5,064 bases of DNA from RGIG3009 sp045590415 (GCA_045590415.1 JAZNRA010000139.1:1-5064); one strand, 5' to 3'. Shown: positions 1 to 4,968, numbered from the stretch's first letter. A program made the numbers and translations. The notes: generated by a model from the sequence alone, not told the origin.

Positions 1-15
1 TCATCAGGAAAAAAA

Positions 16-40
16 GTAATAGTTAGACTATTCTTATTAC
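16..40. repeat. AT-rich nested inverted repeat upstream of rep
   Basis: The arms GTAATA (16-21) and TATTAC (35-40) are perfect inverted complements. Inside them AATAGT (18-23) and ACTATT (27-32) form a second perfect dyad around a 3-base spacer. The stems are A/T-only apart from a G:C pair each and no T-run follows, so a terminator is unlikely. The position just upstream of the rep operator-like dyad suggests a protein-binding site, possibly for Rep. That role is inference. Confidence 0.45.
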
Positions 41-65
41 AAAATACATTTTAAAGTATTTTGTA
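38..65. promoter_or_regulatory. Perfect 10-bp inverted repeat abutting the rep -35 box (putative Rep operator)
   Basis: TACAAAATAC (38-47) and GTATTTTGTA (56-65) are perfect inverted complements separated by 8 bases, and the right arm ends on the base before the TTGACA of the rep promoter. Rep_3-family initiators commonly bind inverted repeats in their own promoter as dimers and repress themselves, so this is the best candidate for an autoregulatory operator. No matching array of directly repeated iterons is visible downstream, so the binding protein is inferred from position only. Confidence 0.55.
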
Positions 66-94
66 TTGACAACTTGATTCTTATGTGCTATAAT
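66..94 (+). promoter_or_regulatory. Strong extended -10 sigma-A promoter for rep
   Basis: A perfect TTGACA (66-71) is followed after 17 bases by a perfect TATAAT (89-94), with the extended -10 element TGc at 86-88. Transcription should start near base 101, which is already the first base of the ribosome binding site GGGTGAT (101-107). The rep message would therefore have a leader of only about ten bases. Confidence 0.85.
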
Positions 95-110
95 TATATC
101 GGGTGATAAA

Positions 111-869
111 ATGAATCCTATAATTGATAGTATCAAAAACGATCATGACATAACCGTAGAATTGTCGCAAAGAATCGTGGTACAGCATAACGACCTTATA
201 CAGCAGCAACGATATAAAATAAACAAGGGCGCCGGCCAGTCATTGAGCTTACTTGAAAAGAAAATAATATTATATGTCATAAGTGAAGTCAAATCAACAG
301 ACACTATGTTCAATCCGTTTGTTTTTGAATTCAAACACTTTTGCGACGCTTGTGGTATACGGACCGCAGGTGGAGACTACTATAAACATCTGAAAGATGT
401 TATAACAAGCATAGCGAGTAAAGTTCTGTGGCTCGAACGTCCGGATGACACCGAAGTCATTGTGCGTTGGATTGATAAAGCTATCGTTGACAAGAAGAAC
501 AAAACCATAACAATAACACTGGATCGTGACCTTGAACCATATTTACTGTATCTCAAAGGTAATTTTACTCAATTTCCTTTGCTCGATATAATAAAAATGC
601 GCTCTAAATACGGGATTGCGCTATACGAGATTATAAAGTCTTACCTTTATCAAGGCAACAGAATGCAATTCTCTCTCGACGATTTGAAAGAACGACTTGA
701 CTGTACATCATATACAATATTTGGCAATTTAAAAGCAAAGGTAATAGAACCGGCCATAGAAGAAATAAATAAACTCACCGAACTCTCCGTAGATGTCGAG
801 TATAAGAAAACAGGTAAAAGTTACACTGACGTAATATTTACAGTGTATTCGCTCAACTATTTTGAATAA
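111..869 (+). CDS. rep: Rep_3-family plasmid replication initiator (RepB-like)
   Basis: This 252-aa protein would bind origin repeats and open the plasmid origin for theta-type replication. The sequence has the look of the Rep_3 (initiator replication protein) family: an N-terminal segment with the typical QSLSLLEKKIILYVISEV helix near residues 42-60, the 'KDVITSIASKVLW' region near 95-107, a YLLYLKGNFTQFPL stretch near 144-157, and a second winged-helix part after it (MRSKYGIALYEIIKSYL, about 162-178, then LDDLKERL about 189-196). Length fits the family (about 230-350 aa). The ATG at 111 is chosen because GGGTGAT lies just upstream and matches the 16S 3' end. The promoter is unusually strong and a dyad adjoins it, pointing to autorepression. 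The gene converges on the minus-strand gene at 1080-1637, with a terminator between. Domain assignment is from memory, but the whole-length pattern is convincing. Confidence 0.9.
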   Translation: MNPIIDSIKNDHDITVELSQRIVVQHNDLIQQQRYKINKGAGQSLSLLEKKIILYVISEVKSTDTMFNPFVFEFKHFCDACGIRTAGGDYYKHLKDVITSIASKVLWLERPDDTEVIVRWIDKAIVDKKNKTITITLDRDLEPYLLYLKGNFTQFPLLDIIKMRSKYGIALYEIIKSYLYQGNRMQFSLDDLKERLDCTSYTIFGNLKAKVIEPAIEEINKLTELSVDVEYKKTGKSYTDVIFTVYSLNYFE

Positions 870-889
870 TTATAAATTTCACACGCAAA

Positions 890-939
890 TCCTGCATAAT
901 TGTGAACGTATAAATATAATACTGCAAGATTTTGCAGGA
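890..939. repeat. Overlapping small hairpins with TGCA cores downstream of rep
   Basis: CTGCAA (922-927) and TTGCAG (932-937) form a perfect 6-bp stem around a 4-base loop. Alternatively, TCCTGCA (890-896) pairs perfectly with TGCAGGA (933-939). The two structures share the same right arm and are mutually exclusive. No T-run follows on the + strand, so this is not a standard terminator. It could be a processing or protein-binding site; its role is unknown. Confidence 0.35.
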
Positions 940-975
940 AAATTCGATTGGTAATCTCACATCATTTTAACACAA

Positions 976-1016
976 AAATAAGCCCACCGGTGACAAAATG
1001 CCGGTCGGGCTTATTT
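976..1016. terminator. Bidirectional intrinsic terminator between rep and the converging 185-aa gene
   Basis: AAATAAGCCC (976-985) pairs with GGGCTTATTT (1007-1016), and CCGG (987-990) pairs with CCGG (1001-1004), giving a stem of about 14-15 bp with one bulged C and a 10-base loop. Read rightward, the stem runs into TTATTTGTATT. Read leftward it runs into TTATTTTTGTGTT, the better U-run. It lies 106 bases after the rep stop and 63 bases after the opposing gene's stop, so it can end both transcripts. Confidence 0.8.
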
Positions 1017-1079
1017 GTATTATACAAAAGATAAATTTGATATAATTCCATCCGCCCTTTTTCGAGGGTAAAATGAATA

Positions 1080-1637
1080 TTATACATACTTTAAATCGCG
1101 ATCAAGCGGCGGTGCTTTTCCGCCATACACATAGTCGCCGAACAGCTCGTTATATGCTTCGCGGTTTTCCTCATACAGCTTTTTCGCCGCGCTCCCGAAT
1201 GCCCTAAACGCTTCCGTCATGCTCGCGCCGTCATTGGTCAGCTCGGAGGTGTCTTCGGTGGCTTCCGCTATTGCGGTGCGATACCCTTGAAGGAACGCAA
1301 GATTCAGATATACGCTTAACAGCTGCTCGTTGCCGTCGGTCGCGAGCCGTTTTGCCACGTCGGGCGTTACCGGGAACATTAACATAGACCTCACTTCTTC
1401 TCGTATGCCGTAATTGTTATAAATGTTGCCATACTTATCTGTCTTATGGCATATTAATACGAGTAGGTCATTTTCCATCATATCGAGATACACTGAAGGA
1501 GTTACAGAACCACAATATTCCATTGAAAGAAACACCTTGTATTTAACGCGCTTTTTTCCGTTATAGAATATCTCGCTAATATGCCCGCCGAGTAATAGAG
1601 CTCGAATTGCTTTTGCTGTGCTAATGTTACTTGACAT
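1080..1637 (-). CDS. Hypothetical protein, 185 aa, independently expressed
   Basis: I do not recognise this family. The start is set at the ATG at 1637 (MSSNISTAKAIRALL) because GGGAG (1650-1646) sits 8 bases upstream and a strong promoter lies just before it; the frame is open 31 codons further upstream, but that stretch contains the promoter and has no ribosome site. The product looks soluble: no signal peptide or membrane segment, a mixed beta-rich N-terminal half (about residues 20-80, HISEIFYNGKKRVKYKVFL and following), and a helical C-terminal half with a Thr/Glu/Ser-rich linker near 128-137. It ends in a charged tail APPLDRDLKYV. It lies downstream of the HTH/coiled-coil gene on the same strand but has its own promoter. 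GC-rich codon choice in its second half resembles the neighbouring operon rather than rep. An accessory plasmid-maintenance role is only a guess. Confidence 0.75.
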   Translation of the reverse strand: MSSNISTAKAIRALLLGGHISEIFYNGKKRVKYKVFLSMEYCGSVTPSVYLDMMENDLLVLICHKTDKYGNIYNNYGIREEVRSMLMFPVTPDVAKRLATDGNEQLLSVYLNLAFLQGYRTAIAEATEDTSELTNDGASMTEAFRAFGSAAKKLYEENREAYNELFGDYVYGGKAPPLDRDLKYV

Positions 1638-1661
1638 ATAATCATCTCCCTTTCTGATTAC

Positions 1662-1690
1662 AGTATACAACATTAAACAGCTCATGTCAA
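1662..1690 (-). promoter_or_regulatory. Promoter of the 185-aa hypothetical gene
   Basis: On the minus strand a perfect TTGACA (1690-1685) is followed after 17 bases by TATACT (1667-1662). Transcription would begin near 1655, leaving a leader of about 18 bases that carries the GGGAG ribosome site. The promoter lies in the 71-base gap after the stop of the upstream gene, so this gene need not depend on readthrough. Confidence 0.75.
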
Positions 1691-1708
1691 CCGATATCTG
1701 CAAATTGC

Positions 1709-2389
1709 TCACCGTTTCCACCACTGCCACCAGCGGCGAGGCACTTCCCTGCTCTGCTCGATAGTCGCCTGTAGCTGCCGTTCGCGCTCGGTGGCATCGG
1801 CGAGCTGTTTAGTCAGCGCGTCCACGGTGTCCTGCATCCGGCTGAGCTGTGCGTCTTTGGCTGTCAGCTGCTCCGAGGCGGCGGTGTTTCGCTCCGATAT
1901 GACTGTTGTGAGCTTGTCGAGCTGCGCGGTCAATGCTCTTATCTGTTCGTCCTTGGCTTCAAGCTGGATGGTCTGACTGTCGATCGTTGATTTGAAATAG
2001 TCAAAGATCGTCAAAGCGTGGTCTTTGTTGCTTTCACTACTTTCACTGTTTTCACCGTCACCACTTTTTAACCGCGTTTCACCGGATAAACCGGATACAT
2101 CACCGAAGTTTTCACCTGAATCACCGAAATTATCACTGTTTTTACCGTTATTACCCACGCTTTCGGTGATTCCCCACCCTACCAGGTTAATCGCATTGTA
2201 CGGCGGCACAGGTATTTCACTGGTTAATTCACCGCCGTTTAACCGGTTTTTGATCGCGTCAACCGCCGCATCGCTCAATATTACCCGGTTTTCCACCATG
2301 ACGTACATATATTCGGGTAGCTGTCGGTACAGATATTTAATTTTTTCCTTACTTACGCCGAGATCGTCGGCGAGCTCTTTGATTGTCAT
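1709..2389 (-). CDS. HTH/coiled-coil plasmid partition- or replication-associated protein (pSK1 Par / DUF536-like layout)
   Basis: The 226-aa product has a clear three-part layout. An N-terminal helix-turn-helix (about residues 2-24, TIKELADDLGVSKEKIKYLYRQL) is followed by a short basic segment to about 50. A Gly/Asn/Ser/Asp-rich low-complexity linker spans about 79-121. A long charged coiled coil covers about 128-213, and the tail PRRWWQWWKR (217-226) is Trp- and Arg-rich. This matches single-protein partition or replication accessory proteins of Gram-positive plasmids, such as staphylococcal pSK1 Par and lactic-acid-bacteria DUF536 proteins. These bind DNA through the HTH and multimerise through the coiled coil. 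The amphipathic tail could insert at the membrane surface (inference). The start follows the upstream gene's stop by 3 bases and has GAGG about 10 bases upstream, so the two genes form an operon and may be translationally coupled. The linker is encoded by degenerate short repeats. Confidence 0.75.
   Translation of the reverse strand: MTIKELADDLGVSKEKIKYLYRQLPEYMYVMVENRVILSDAAVDAIKNRLNGGELTSEIPVPPYNAINLVGWGITESVGNNGKNSDNFGDSGENFGDVSGLSGETRLKSGDGENSESSESNKDHALTIFDYFKSTIDSQTIQLEAKDEQIRALTAQLDKLTTVISERNTAASEQLTAKDAQLSRMQDTVDALTKQLADATERERQLQATIEQSREVPRRWWQWWKR
2032..2141. repeat. Degenerate 9- and 21-bp repeats inside the partition-like gene
   Basis: The linker-coding part contains several short tandem units on the + strand: TTTCACT at 2032 and 2041 (9-bp step), ACCGGATA at 2081 and 2090 (9-bp step), TCACCGAA at 2100 and 2121 (21-bp step, with 14 of the first 16 bases matching between units), and GTTTTCACC at 2048 and 2108. 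In the protein the 21-bp units give two NFGD heptads. The repeats may reflect only protein low complexity, or may act as binding sites. Confidence 0.5.
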
Positions 2390-2392
2390 TTA

Positions 2393-2869
2393 TTAGATCC
2401 TCAATATCGCTATCACGCACAGGGCGACAACTACTCCAATGAGCGCGACCGCTATGTAGCTCAGTATCCGTTTATCGCGTTTTTCTTCATCCCATGCAAT
2501 GTTCAGGCTCGCTATTCGCGTGTCTTTTTCGATAATTAACCGCTCTTTATCGGCTATCTGCTGTTCGAGCAGCTTCATTTGCTTGTCTTTTTCGGCTATC
2601 AGATCGGTATAGGCATTAATGGCAGTGTCGGCGATCTCCTGTGCTTTTTCGGGCGGCACCTCGTCGGTAATGCCTACAAGCTGATCGAGCGACACGCCGA
2701 GGGCTTTGATAATCTGTACCGCTTGCTCAAACGACGGGTCGCTGCCTTCGGTAAGTATTCGGCAAAGAGTAGATTTAGGTATGTTTGTCAGCTCGGACAA
2801 CGCGGACTGCGTGATGTTGCGTTCTCGGAGTAAACCGCGTATCTGGTTGGCTAAATTATTCATGTTCAT
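2393..2869 (-). CDS. Membrane-anchored XRE-family HTH regulator with coiled coil
   Basis: The 158-aa product carries an N-terminal Cro/C1-type HTH (about residues 8-66; RNITQSALSELTNIPKSTLCRIL is the recognition region and LGVSLDQLVG the last helix). A charged coiled coil spans about 85-130 (IAEKDKQMKLLEQQIADKERLI), and one hydrophobic helix spans about 134-157 (ILSYIAVALIGVVVALCVIAIL) with two residues after it. It is predicted to bind DNA while anchored to the inner membrane by its C-terminus. The ATG at 2869 has AGGTGG 9 bases upstream; a second ATG two codons in (2863) is also possible. It is the first gene of the operon with the HTH/coiled-coil gene and lies divergent from the 43-aa gene. 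TTCC...GGAA dyads in the intervening region are likely operators, so it probably represses both promoters. The XRE domain is clear; the regulatory targets are inferred. Confidence 0.85.
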   Translation of the reverse strand: MNMNNLANQIRGLLRERNITQSALSELTNIPKSTLCRILTEGSDPSFEQAVQIIKALGVSLDQLVGITDEVPPEKAQEIADTAINAYTDLIAEKDKQMKLLEQQIADKERLIIEKDTRIASLNIAWDEEKRDKRILSYIAVALIGVVVALCVIAILRI

Positions 2870-2896
2870 GTCATAGTTCCACCTTTGGCATTGAAA

Positions 2897-2910
2897 TTCC
2901 GAAAATGGAA
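2897..2910. promoter_or_regulatory. TTCC-N6-GGAA dyad near the regulator's transcription start
   Basis: TTCC (2897-2900) and GGAA (2907-2910) are inverted complements 6 bases apart, immediately downstream (in minus-strand terms) of the candidate -10 box at 2917-2912. A bound repressor would block transcription of the HTH gene. A looser relative, TTCCA-N4-TGGCA, lies at 2877-2890 over the ribosome binding site. Shared half-sites with the 12-bp palindrome at 2971-2982 suggest a single binding protein. Confidence 0.5.
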
Positions 2911-2911
2911 C

Positions 2912-2917
2912 ACTATA
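2912..2917 (-). promoter_or_regulatory. Candidate -10 box for the membrane-anchored regulator operon
   Basis: The minus strand reads TATAGT at 2917-2912, placing the start near 2905 and giving a leader of about 36 bases to the ATG at 2869. No good -35 hexamer exists at 16-18 bases upstream (AATATT is the best), so the promoter is weak, or is activated, as is common for autoregulated repressor genes. Confidence 0.4.
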
Positions 2918-2964
2918 CTCCCGTTTTTTGTGTTAATATTCCGCGCAAATTGCATTTTTTGTAC

Positions 2965-2993
2965 TTGCAATTCCACGTGGAAAGGTGTATAAT
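2965..2993 (+). promoter_or_regulatory. Rightward promoter of the 43-aa gene with an operator in its spacer
   Basis: TTGCAA (2965-2970) and a perfect TATAAT (2988-2993) are 17 bases apart. The spacer begins with the perfect 12-bp palindrome TTCCACGTGGAA (2971-2982), so a protein bound there would cover the promoter directly. Transcription should start near base 3000. The divergent XRE protein is the obvious candidate repressor. Confidence 0.75.
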
Positions 2994-2995
2994 AT

Positions 2996-3025
2996 CCCCA
3001 TCAACCGCCGCAAAGAGCGGTGGGG
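2996..3025 (+). promoter_or_regulatory. GC-rich hairpin before the 43-aa gene's ribosome site
   Basis: ACCGC (3004-3008) pairs with GCGGT (3017-3021) around an 8-base loop, and CCCC (2996-2999) can extend the stem by pairing with GGGG (3022-3025). With a start near 3000, only the inner stem would be in the RNA. It ends a few bases before AAAGG (3026-3030), so it could tune translation or RNA stability. Confidence 0.4.
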
Positions 3026-3040
3026 AAAGGAAAAAAACGT

Positions 3041-3172
3041 ATGGACGAAACCCGACAAGTGACCATTAGAAAAATCTGCAAATTGCTGACACTGGCTTCC
3101 GACGCGCAGGTGCAGCGCATTTACCGTATTATTAAATACGTGCTCTTTTCGTGGCCGCCTGATCGGGCGTAG
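3041..3172 (+). CDS. Small protein, 43 aa, divergent from the XRE regulator
   Basis: The product begins MDETRQVTIRKICKLLTLAS and continues as a basic helical peptide with a core pattern KICKLLTLASDAQVQRIYRII (about residues 11-31), ending SWPPDRA. It is supported by a near-consensus promoter, AAAGG 10 bases before the ATG, and a codon pattern that keeps an amphipathic helix (Leu/Ile/Val facing Lys/Arg/Gln). From memory, similar short 'KICKLL...IY.FI' proteins accompany HTH regulators in Clostridia mobile elements; their function is unknown to me. It has no signal peptide and is too short for a full enzymatic domain; a peptide partner or anti-repressor of the divergent membrane-anchored regulator is possible. 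Its 3' end converges on the cysteine-cluster gene, with no clear terminator between. Confidence 0.7.
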   Translation: MDETRQVTIRKICKLLTLASDAQVQRIYRIIKYVLFSWPPDRA

Positions 3173-3227
3173 TTCGCCGCCTGCATCGGTGGACGGTGGC
3201 TCGTTCACCGGTGCGTGTTTGGGCGGC

Positions 3228-3704
3228 TCAAACGTTGCGATTCTTGCCGTAGAAAATTCTGCCTTCTTCCAGATTCTTTCTGTATATACAAGCAGCAGCA
3301 AACAATGCGTCCGGGTGCAAACACTTCTTTGCATCACTGCATTGTTTGTATCGAGAACAGCATCCGAACTGTTCGCCGCTTGTTACTGCAAGAAGGTCAT
3401 TGTATATCGCGGCAAATTGCTTTATATACATGAAGACATCGTCTTTGTTGGTCAGAAGTATTTTACACCAATGACCATTGATGCTTGATACGGCACCTTC
3501 GGGAAACAGCGGTGCATATTTTGACGGCGTTTCCATAAAGGATGATGTTTTTACACGGAAATGTATTTTCGAAACAAGAACGCTTTTTAACGCAATAGAG
3601 ACGCTTTTGTCTTTATTCAAATGTACGTCGAGCGGTTTTGAGCGTTCGGCATCGGCAAGCTCATCGATGATGGCATTACGTATGCTATTTATGTAGTCGG
3701 TCAT
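3228..3704 (-). CDS. Hypothetical protein, 158 aa, with C-terminal cysteine cluster; coupled to the exonuclease gene
   Basis: The start codon overlaps the exonuclease stop in the sequence ATGA (3704-3701), and GGAGG lies 7 bases upstream, so translation is coupled and the two proteins are probably made together. The N-terminal two thirds (about residues 1-105) are mixed alpha/beta without a motif I can name. The C-terminal 45 residues are distinctive: C115, C116, C122, C128 and C139, with H130, in the order CCSRYKQCSDAKKCLHPD then AAACIYRKNLEEGRIFYGKN. The spacing suggests a metal-binding module, zinc or possibly an iron-sulfur cluster, followed by a basic YRKN...GKN tail fit for nucleic acid. 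This tail pattern seems familiar from clostridial proteins of unknown function, but I cannot name a family. By context it may act with the exonuclease in DNA repair or processing. Confidence 0.8.
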   Translation of the reverse strand: MTDYINSIRNAIIDELADAERSKPLDVHLNKDKSVSIALKSVLVSKIHFRVKTSSFMETPSKYAPLFPEGAVSSINGHWCKILLTNKDDVFMYIKQFAAIYNDLLAVTSGEQFGCCSRYKQCSDAKKCLHPDALFAAACIYRKNLEEGRIFYGKNRNV

Positions 3705-4882
3705 TGATCATCCTCCAAATCATCAAAGAATCTTTGCTCTTTGATGATAGAAATTTCTACACCTTCATTTATACGTATCATCGCGTCTTCAATCTTCGCT
3801 CCGTAATTGCCGTGCAAATAATTAGCATTTCCTAAGTCGCCAACCAACAATATATCTAATTTATTTGAAACAGCTCCGACAACTCTGGCTCCGTATAAAG
3901 TAAGTATTTCTTTGATTTCGGGCTTACTTCCACGATTGAAGTCTCCGGTTAAACATACTGTTTTACCTTGAATATTCTTCAACGTATAGTACCCGGAATT
4001 ATCGAATTCTATCGGTGCAGATTCTAAAACAATTGATTGTTCCGGTCTTTTGATTTTTTCAATAGTGAGAGCTTCGTTTAACAAACTTATTAAAAGCAGT
4101 TTCTGTGAATTATTGATACTTCTGTTTTGTAAAATATCAGAGATCGTATCACAAATCTTATAAAACGGATATGTATCATGTATATATGGCAGAATTGAAA
4201 CCATTGATGAAAGCGTATCAAGTTCATTTAATAAAGACAAATCATTTTTGAGAACAATATTTATTTGTCCTTTTATTAAATCCAGCGGAGAAAAACGCAC
4301 AGGACCATATTCTTCATTTTTCGCGGATTTAGGGTAGTTCTTGCTTCCGGGGCCATCATATAATTTTATATGATCATCTATTTTTAAACCATTGTTTATA
4401 AATACTAAAAGCAGCTCTGCGCAAGCTCGACTGTCGCTGCCCGAATCGTGATGCTTCAATGGAATATTAAATTGATCGCACAGCTCGGAAAGACCGTGCT
4501 TTGGTAGTTCAGGATACATTTTCCTCGATAAATCAAGAGTACATAAAAACTTTAGAGTTGGCGGCACTATCTCATAAGCAGCAAGCGTCTTATACAGGAT
4601 ACATAAATCGGTTGACGTTGCACCATGAGCAACCAGAATATTGTTTTCAAACAATTCTTTGATGCTGTCCCAATAAATATTAAACGTTGGTGCATCGGCG
4701 GTTCCTTTAGGTGTTATACCGGTCAAGTTTATATTCCTAGACCAAAATTCGCATTCCGGATTTATGAGTTGGTTATACGCTTCGGTTATTATACCGTCTT
4801 CTATAACTGCTATACCTATAGAAGATATTCGATCATTGTTTCCGTTTGGCGTCTCCACATCGAACGCCACGATTTTTGACAT
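3701..4882 (-). CDS. DnaQ-like DEDDh 3'-5' exonuclease with C-terminal BRCT domain
   Basis: The 393-aa product carries an N-terminal RNase H-fold exonuclease (about residues 1-165). Exo I is FDVE with D8 and E10. Exo II is in LVAHGATSTD with D92. Exo III is HDSGSD with H145 and D150 (H-x4-D). These are the acidic and histidine residues of the DEDDh class, which remove nucleotides from DNA or RNA 3' ends using two metal ions. A middle region of about 130 residues is unassigned. A BRCT domain of the NAD-ligase type follows at about 303-380 (GKTVCLTGDF, GARVVGAVSNKLDILLVGD, then a KIEDAM helix). The start ATG at 4882 has GGAGG 9 bases upstream. The frame is open back to a TTG at 4975, but that extension has no ribosome site and would add ten Leu from a microsatellite. 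The gene heads an operon with the cysteine-cluster protein. Such exonuclease-BRCT proteins are known in Bacillota chromosomes; plasmid carriage is less usual. Confidence 0.9.
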   Translation of the reverse strand: MSKIVAFDVETPNGNNDRISSIGIAVIEDGIITEAYNQLINPECEFWSRNINLTGITPKGTADAPTFNIYWDSIKELFENNILVAHGATSTDLCILYKTLAAYEIVPPTLKFLCTLDLSRKMYPELPKHGLSELCDQFNIPLKHHDSGSDSRACAELLLVFINNGLKIDDHIKLYDGPGSKNYPKSAKNEEYGPVRFSPLDLIKGQINIVLKNDLSLLNELDTLSSMVSILPYIHDTYPFYKICDTISDILQNRSINNSQKLLLISLLNEALTIEKIKRPEQSIVLESAPIEFDNSGYYTLKNIQGKTVCLTGDFNRGSKPEIKEILTLYGARVVGAVSNKLDILLVGDLGNANYLHGNYGAKIEDAMIRINEGVEISIIKEQRFFDDLEDDQ

Positions 4883-4903
4883 AACAGTAAACCTCCAAAA
4901 TAA

Positions 4904-4930
4904 TAGTAGTAGTAGCAACAACAACAACAA
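4904..4930. repeat. Trinucleotide microsatellite (TAG)4(CAA)5 in the exonuclease leader
   Basis: Four TAG units (4904-4915) are followed by five CAA units (4916-4930). In the exonuclease mRNA this reads as five TTG then four CTA, ending 7 bases before the ribosome site GGAGG (4896-4892). Such runs are prone to slipped-strand length change, so this could vary expression if it lies between promoter and start. Confidence 0.8.
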
Positions 4931-4968
4931 GAAAATTGTAAATAAATTGTTGTATACATTGATAATAC

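Noticed and set aside
1051..1070. Small hairpin CCCT...AGGG as a second terminator
   Set aside because: It has only four base pairs and no T-run; the strong hairpin at 976-1016 explains termination.
1038..1207. Plus-strand extended -10 (TGaTATAAT, 1038-1046) with a 44-codon frame from the ATG at 1073, GAGGG upstream
   Set aside because: There is no usable -35 box, the frame is antisense to the 185-aa gene, and the peptide (His/Arg-rich) looks like a reverse reading. An antisense RNA from here remains possible but unsupported.
1638..1730. 31-codon upstream extension of the 185-aa protein
   Set aside because: The extension would overlap the preceding gene's end and contain the TTGACA/TATACT promoter; the ATG at 1637 has a good ribosome site.
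2025..2396. Plus-strand 123-aa Ser/Pro-rich reading frame antisense to the partition-like gene
   Set aside because: It is explained by the Gly/Asp/Asn/Ser linker codons read backwards, and no promoter or ribosome site supports it.
3155..3230. Terminator between the 43-aa gene and the cysteine-cluster gene
   Set aside because: Several GC-rich partial stems exist (for example GGCG/CGCC at 3166-3178, CACCGGTG at 3206-3213), but none is followed by a T-run in either direction.
2933..3337. Minus-strand 134-aa reading frame across the divergent promoter region and the 43-aa gene
   Set aside because: It overlaps the cysteine-cluster gene, runs opposite to the better-supported 43-aa gene, and covers the promoter and operator sequences.
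3189..3488. Plus-strand reading frames antisense to the cysteine-cluster gene (also 3215-3433 and 3478-3696)
   Set aside because: They lack ribosome sites and lie opposite a gene with coupled translation and a patterned Cys motif.
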